Shown here piece by piece: positions 42,348-64,000 of a DNA stretch of 64,000 bases; the stretch's first letter is position 1, and each line of letters begins with the position of its first letter. The stretch lies in assembly GCF_028858725.1 (NCBI RefSeq), contig NC_084773.1:5198350-5262349 (forward strand), written 5' to 3'. The notes under the pieces are model-generated. The model was not told the DNA's origin. It worked only from the letters and a program-made list of their open reading frames with translations, and made no database searches. Made by a program: the position numbers and the translations under genes. Source of the stretch: Colius striatus. Taxonomy: Eukaryota > Chordata > Aves > Coliiformes > Coliidae.

Positions 42348-42506
42348 TCATTGGTTATTGCACCCTGGGGCTGCGGAAGAGGTGCCTGCCTGCTTCTGCT
42401 TCTTACGGCGTTTGTTCAGGAGGCGGTTGTTGGATGTTTTCAAGTCTTTGATTTTCACCTGATCATAGTCCACCCTCATGGTAGCCAAAGCACTGGTCAT
42501 CTCCTC
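42348..42506 (-). CDS. MAPKAPK3: MAPKAPK3 last coding exon: autoinhibitory/export helix and basic tail
   Basis: The acceptor tttcag is followed by 52 codons and TGA. The exon opens EEMTSALATMRVDYDQVKIK, the autoinhibitory helix that also carries the leucine-rich nuclear export signal. It continues DLKTSNNRLLNKRRKKQKQ, the basic p38-docking and nuclear-localisation segment, and ends AGTSSAAPGCNNQ. The GCNNQ terminus is diagnostic for MK3. Compared with human MK3 the basic tail has two extra residues, KQ, encoded by a perfect repeat of AAGCAG (plus-strand positions 42390-42401). The stop codon is at 42348-42350 and begins a long 3' UTR. Confidence 0.97.
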   Translation of the reverse strand, partial: EEMTSALATMRVDYDQVKIKDLKTSNNRLLNKRRKKQKQAGTSSAAPGCNNQ

Positions 42507-49025
<6,519 letters not shown>

Positions 49026-49145
49026 TCACCTCTTAAAAGCTGATATTCTTCTGCTGGTTGCATGATTCTAGTGACTACCCATGTGTAAGTGCAGATTTAA
49101 CAAGCTGTGTCCTTCTGTTCATCAAGCCTCTTTTGAAATACTTAC

Positions 49146-49221
49146 AGAATATATGTGATGACACCCAAAGACCACATGTCACAAGATTTGTCATACTTCT
49201 CAGGACCAAGGACTTCTGGGG
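49146..49221 (-). CDS. MAPKAPK3: MAPKAPK3 coding exon 6: APE motif and helix F
   Basis: This 76-bp exon lies between the acceptor cttcag and the donor gtaagt. It completes the Ala of APE and reads PEVLGPEKYDKSCDMWSLGV, then ITYI plus two bases of a Leu codon. The APE glutamate anchors the activation segment, and DMWSLG is the conserved start of helix F. Human MK3 has IMYI where this sequence has ITYI, a buried-helix change of uncertain effect. The following intron is only 164 bp, the shortest in the gene. Confidence 0.96.
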
Positions 49222-52480
<3,259 letters not shown>

Positions 52481-52809
52481 TCACATTAACATTCCCACTG
52501 TAACTCAGGGACATGCTTGGGAATGCTTATGACTTGCAAACAGCTTGCTGGAATACAGGGCTAGCGTCAAGACTAGAAAACCTAAAATTAGCCCTAACAG
52601 CTGTGTTTTGGTTTTGTAGGCAACCATACCCCCAATTCCCCGGCTGCTGCTCAGCCCTCCTCCTGAGCAGGCACTGCAACTGAATAGTTAAGACTCTGGC
52701 TTTTTATGAGCTTGTAAATTTGTGCTTTAATTTGCTCACCAGAAAAGCAGCAAAAGCAGAGCAGGTACACAAGCAAGGTGAAAGACCTTGGAGAAAGAAG
52801 CCCCAACTG

Positions 52810-52851
52810 GGACGTATCCCTGATTGTCCAGGACATATCCTTGGTTGTCCA
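52810..52851 (+). repeat. Imperfect 21-bp tandem pair
   Basis: GGACGTATCCCTGATTGTCCA is followed directly by a 21-bp copy that differs at a few positions and also ends TTGTCCA. It is intronic in MAPKAPK3 and has no known role. Confidence 0.85.
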
Positions 52852-53092
52852 AGACAGAAGTTTAACTTTCAGCTTCTAGTTCAAGGGTAATAGGAGGATC
52901 TAACAGATTTTCTAAAAATAGAGCAACATAACAATAGAATAATTTTAGGATAGGTCACATGCTCATTCCTCACTGTCTTTACAAGTCTTTTTTCTCAGGA
53001 GAAACTGCCACCTTTGAAATAACATGTTTCTAAAATGTAACATAACCCCAGTGGGAAATGCTACTGGTTGGTGAGCTGCCTTGCAACACAAC

Positions 53093-53168
53093 AGCAGTAC
53101 TCTTGGAAGTCTGGAAGAGTTCAGTGACATAGCAGTACTCTTGGAAGTCTGGAAGAGTTCAGTGACAT
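53093..53168 (+). repeat. Perfect 38-bp tandem duplication
   Basis: Positions 53093-53130 and 53131-53168 are identical, starting AGCAGTACTCTTGGAAG and ending TTCAGTGACAT. It lies in intron 3 of MAPKAPK3. The identity implies a recent event or a polymorphism. Confidence 0.98.
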
Positions 53169-54616
53169 AGGGAAAGGTTTGACACTCCCAGTGAGTATTA
53201 TGTGATTACACCTCCATTGTCAGGGAAACAGAATTAGCAACTTCAATCTGATCCTGTTTTCTGCATAGGTAGAAACCTCAGCTGCAGTAGTGAGAGAGAT
53301 GGTAGAAATTCTTGTCCTGTAACTTGGAATCCTTGTTCATATGGCTTGAGATTGAAATTACACAATCTCAGGCAAGGACAACCAGAAAGCAGAAACACTC
53401 ATCTTAAAGAAGAACTTCGCACAACCTCCTCCTTCCTGATCCAGGCCAAAAACCTTGGTACCTAACTGGAAGTGTGGCTGATACATAATTCCCTAGTCAG
53501 TGAGCCTAGGGAATCCAGTGGAACAGCGCTCTTTCATCTCAGGAAAGAATGAAGGTAGTTTTTTTGCTCAACACTCCCAGATGATTTCTGAGTATTTAGA
53601 ATGTTATACAATGGTATTTGATGTAGAAAAATCACATTTTGTAGCAGAGTGGAATCACTAATGATCACAGAACCAGTATTCCCCCTGGAATCTTGCATTT
53701 TAGAGAGAAACAAAGTAAGCTCCTGAAAATGCTTGTCTTCCCTACTTGAGTCTCTCATAGTACTTAAAGGATTCATCCCAGGTTAGGAAACACTAGATCA
53801 CAGGATTAAAAAACAGGCTGCCTTCTATACCACCCTTGCAAAACAGTCCCAGCAATTTGCAAGCTCGGGTCTAAATTTCTAATCTAATCATTTTGTCACC
53901 ATGCTAGTTACAAACACTAATATTTTCACTCCTGAGTAGAAATAAGCTCTTGTGTGTTGTGAATGGCCACAGATCTCCACAGTCAAGAACACCTGTGATG
54001 CTCTGCAAATAACAAGTAACAAGAACAACACAAATGGCAAGACTGTTCTAGCACGAGCTCTGTCACTGACCGATTGCAGGTCTTGTACATAGTCCTTATT
54101 ACAGATGAGTAGACTTGTTTACAATGTGGCTAATAACACTTCCTTTCAAGTAGTACTTTAAAACCCTTGAATAAGAGACGTTTCATCAAATGTGATTTGC
54201 TTGTTATGCTCATCATCTAACAGTATAGCTGTGTGCAGTAATGTTGCTTGAGAGACAGCCAGAAGAGAAATCACAGTAGGAGTTGGGTTGATCATGTTAG
54301 AGGTGGTCTGGCAGGAGACCAGGGACTAGAGTAATGATAGCTCTGGTGGTTCAGAAATGAAGCTGAGCACATTTGTGTAAAGAATTTTCCTCTAAATCTT
54401 CCATACCGTGTCTGAACTGGGTCAATTCTGGCAACATCTGATTTTGAGGAACTTTTAAAATGACTATTTAATACAGAGTTAGATAAAAAATTAACCCCAC
54501 AGTGTCACAACCAAAAACCAAATGAAAGAAACATTCCTGTAAGGGAACTAAGCAAGAGGACAGACAAAGGAAGAGGCAATCTTCCACAAACTTCAAAAGT
54601 GAACATGACTTTTCAC

Positions 54617-54681
54617 CTCTCTCAGTGAAAGCCTGGTCTCCTCTCTCCTGGATTCTGCTGAACAGCTCTCCTCCCTCCATG
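54617..54681 (-). CDS. MAPKAPK3: MAPKAPK3 coding exon 3: hinge and helix D
   Basis: This 65-bp exon lies between the acceptor tttcag and the donor gtgaaa. Its first base completes the hinge cysteine. It then reads MEGGELFSRIQERGDQAFTER and ends with the first base of a Glu codon. The hinge M-E-C-M-E-G-G and the ELFSRI helix are hallmarks of the MK2/MK3 group and shape the edge of the ATP pocket. MK3 has M-E-G-G where MK2 has L-D-G-G, which supports the MK3 call. The exon is too short to stand out in an ORF search and was placed by reading-frame continuity with both neighbours. Confidence 0.96.

Positions 54682-64000
<9,319 letters not shown>

Overview
This is nuclear DNA from a bird: intron-rich and AT-rich, with canonical GT-AG splice sites, dispersed retroelements and one clearly recognisable protein gene. 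The bird assignment rests on a CR1 LINE 3' end at about 29.53 kb, older CR1-like remnants near 4 kb and 6 kb, and a probable solo LTR at 22.4-23.3 kb whose outer end starts TGTCCTGG, as avian ERV LTRs often do. The LTR recalls repeats I associate with songbirds, but that is only a weak pointer to a passerine.

The one confident gene is MAPKAPK3 (MK3, the p38-activated Ser/Thr kinase), on the minus strand. Nine consecutive coding exons lie between 55657 and 42348. They splice in frame (939 coding bases, 312 residues plus stop) and cover the kinase domain from just after the ATP-binding lysine through HRD, DFG, the activation-loop TP site, APE, the regulatory linker, the autoinhibitory/export helix and the C-terminal basic docking/nuclear-localisation tail. 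The first coding exon (about 73 residues, with the glycine loop and ATP-binding lysine) is not visible and probably lies beyond position 64000, which makes 55658-64000 the 3' part of intron 1. A poly(A) signal at 40750-40755 predicts a 3' UTR of about 1.6 kb.

About 1 kb past the end of MAPKAPK3 is a GC/CpG-rich island (about 39.1-39.8 kb). It holds an alternating 47/42-bp tandem repeat, a GC box and a full CTCF-type core motif. In mammals the next gene downstream is DOCK3, on the same strand, so the island is a reasonable candidate for its promoter and first exon. I could not find the DOCK3 start peptide, so this is inference.

From 1 to about 38.9 kb I see no coding exon that I can support. 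The region is AT-rich intergenic or first-intron DNA with two old CR1-like fragments, the solo LTR, a perfect (GGGAA)n array of about 21 units, and a short CR1 tail. The open reading frames there are short, overlap on both strands and match no family I recognise. I found no operon, CRISPR array, tRNA or rRNA, and no evidence for a new multi-gene system. The most interesting points are the boundary between MAPKAPK3 and its neighbour (CTCF motif plus dimeric repeat) and two small lineage differences in MK3.
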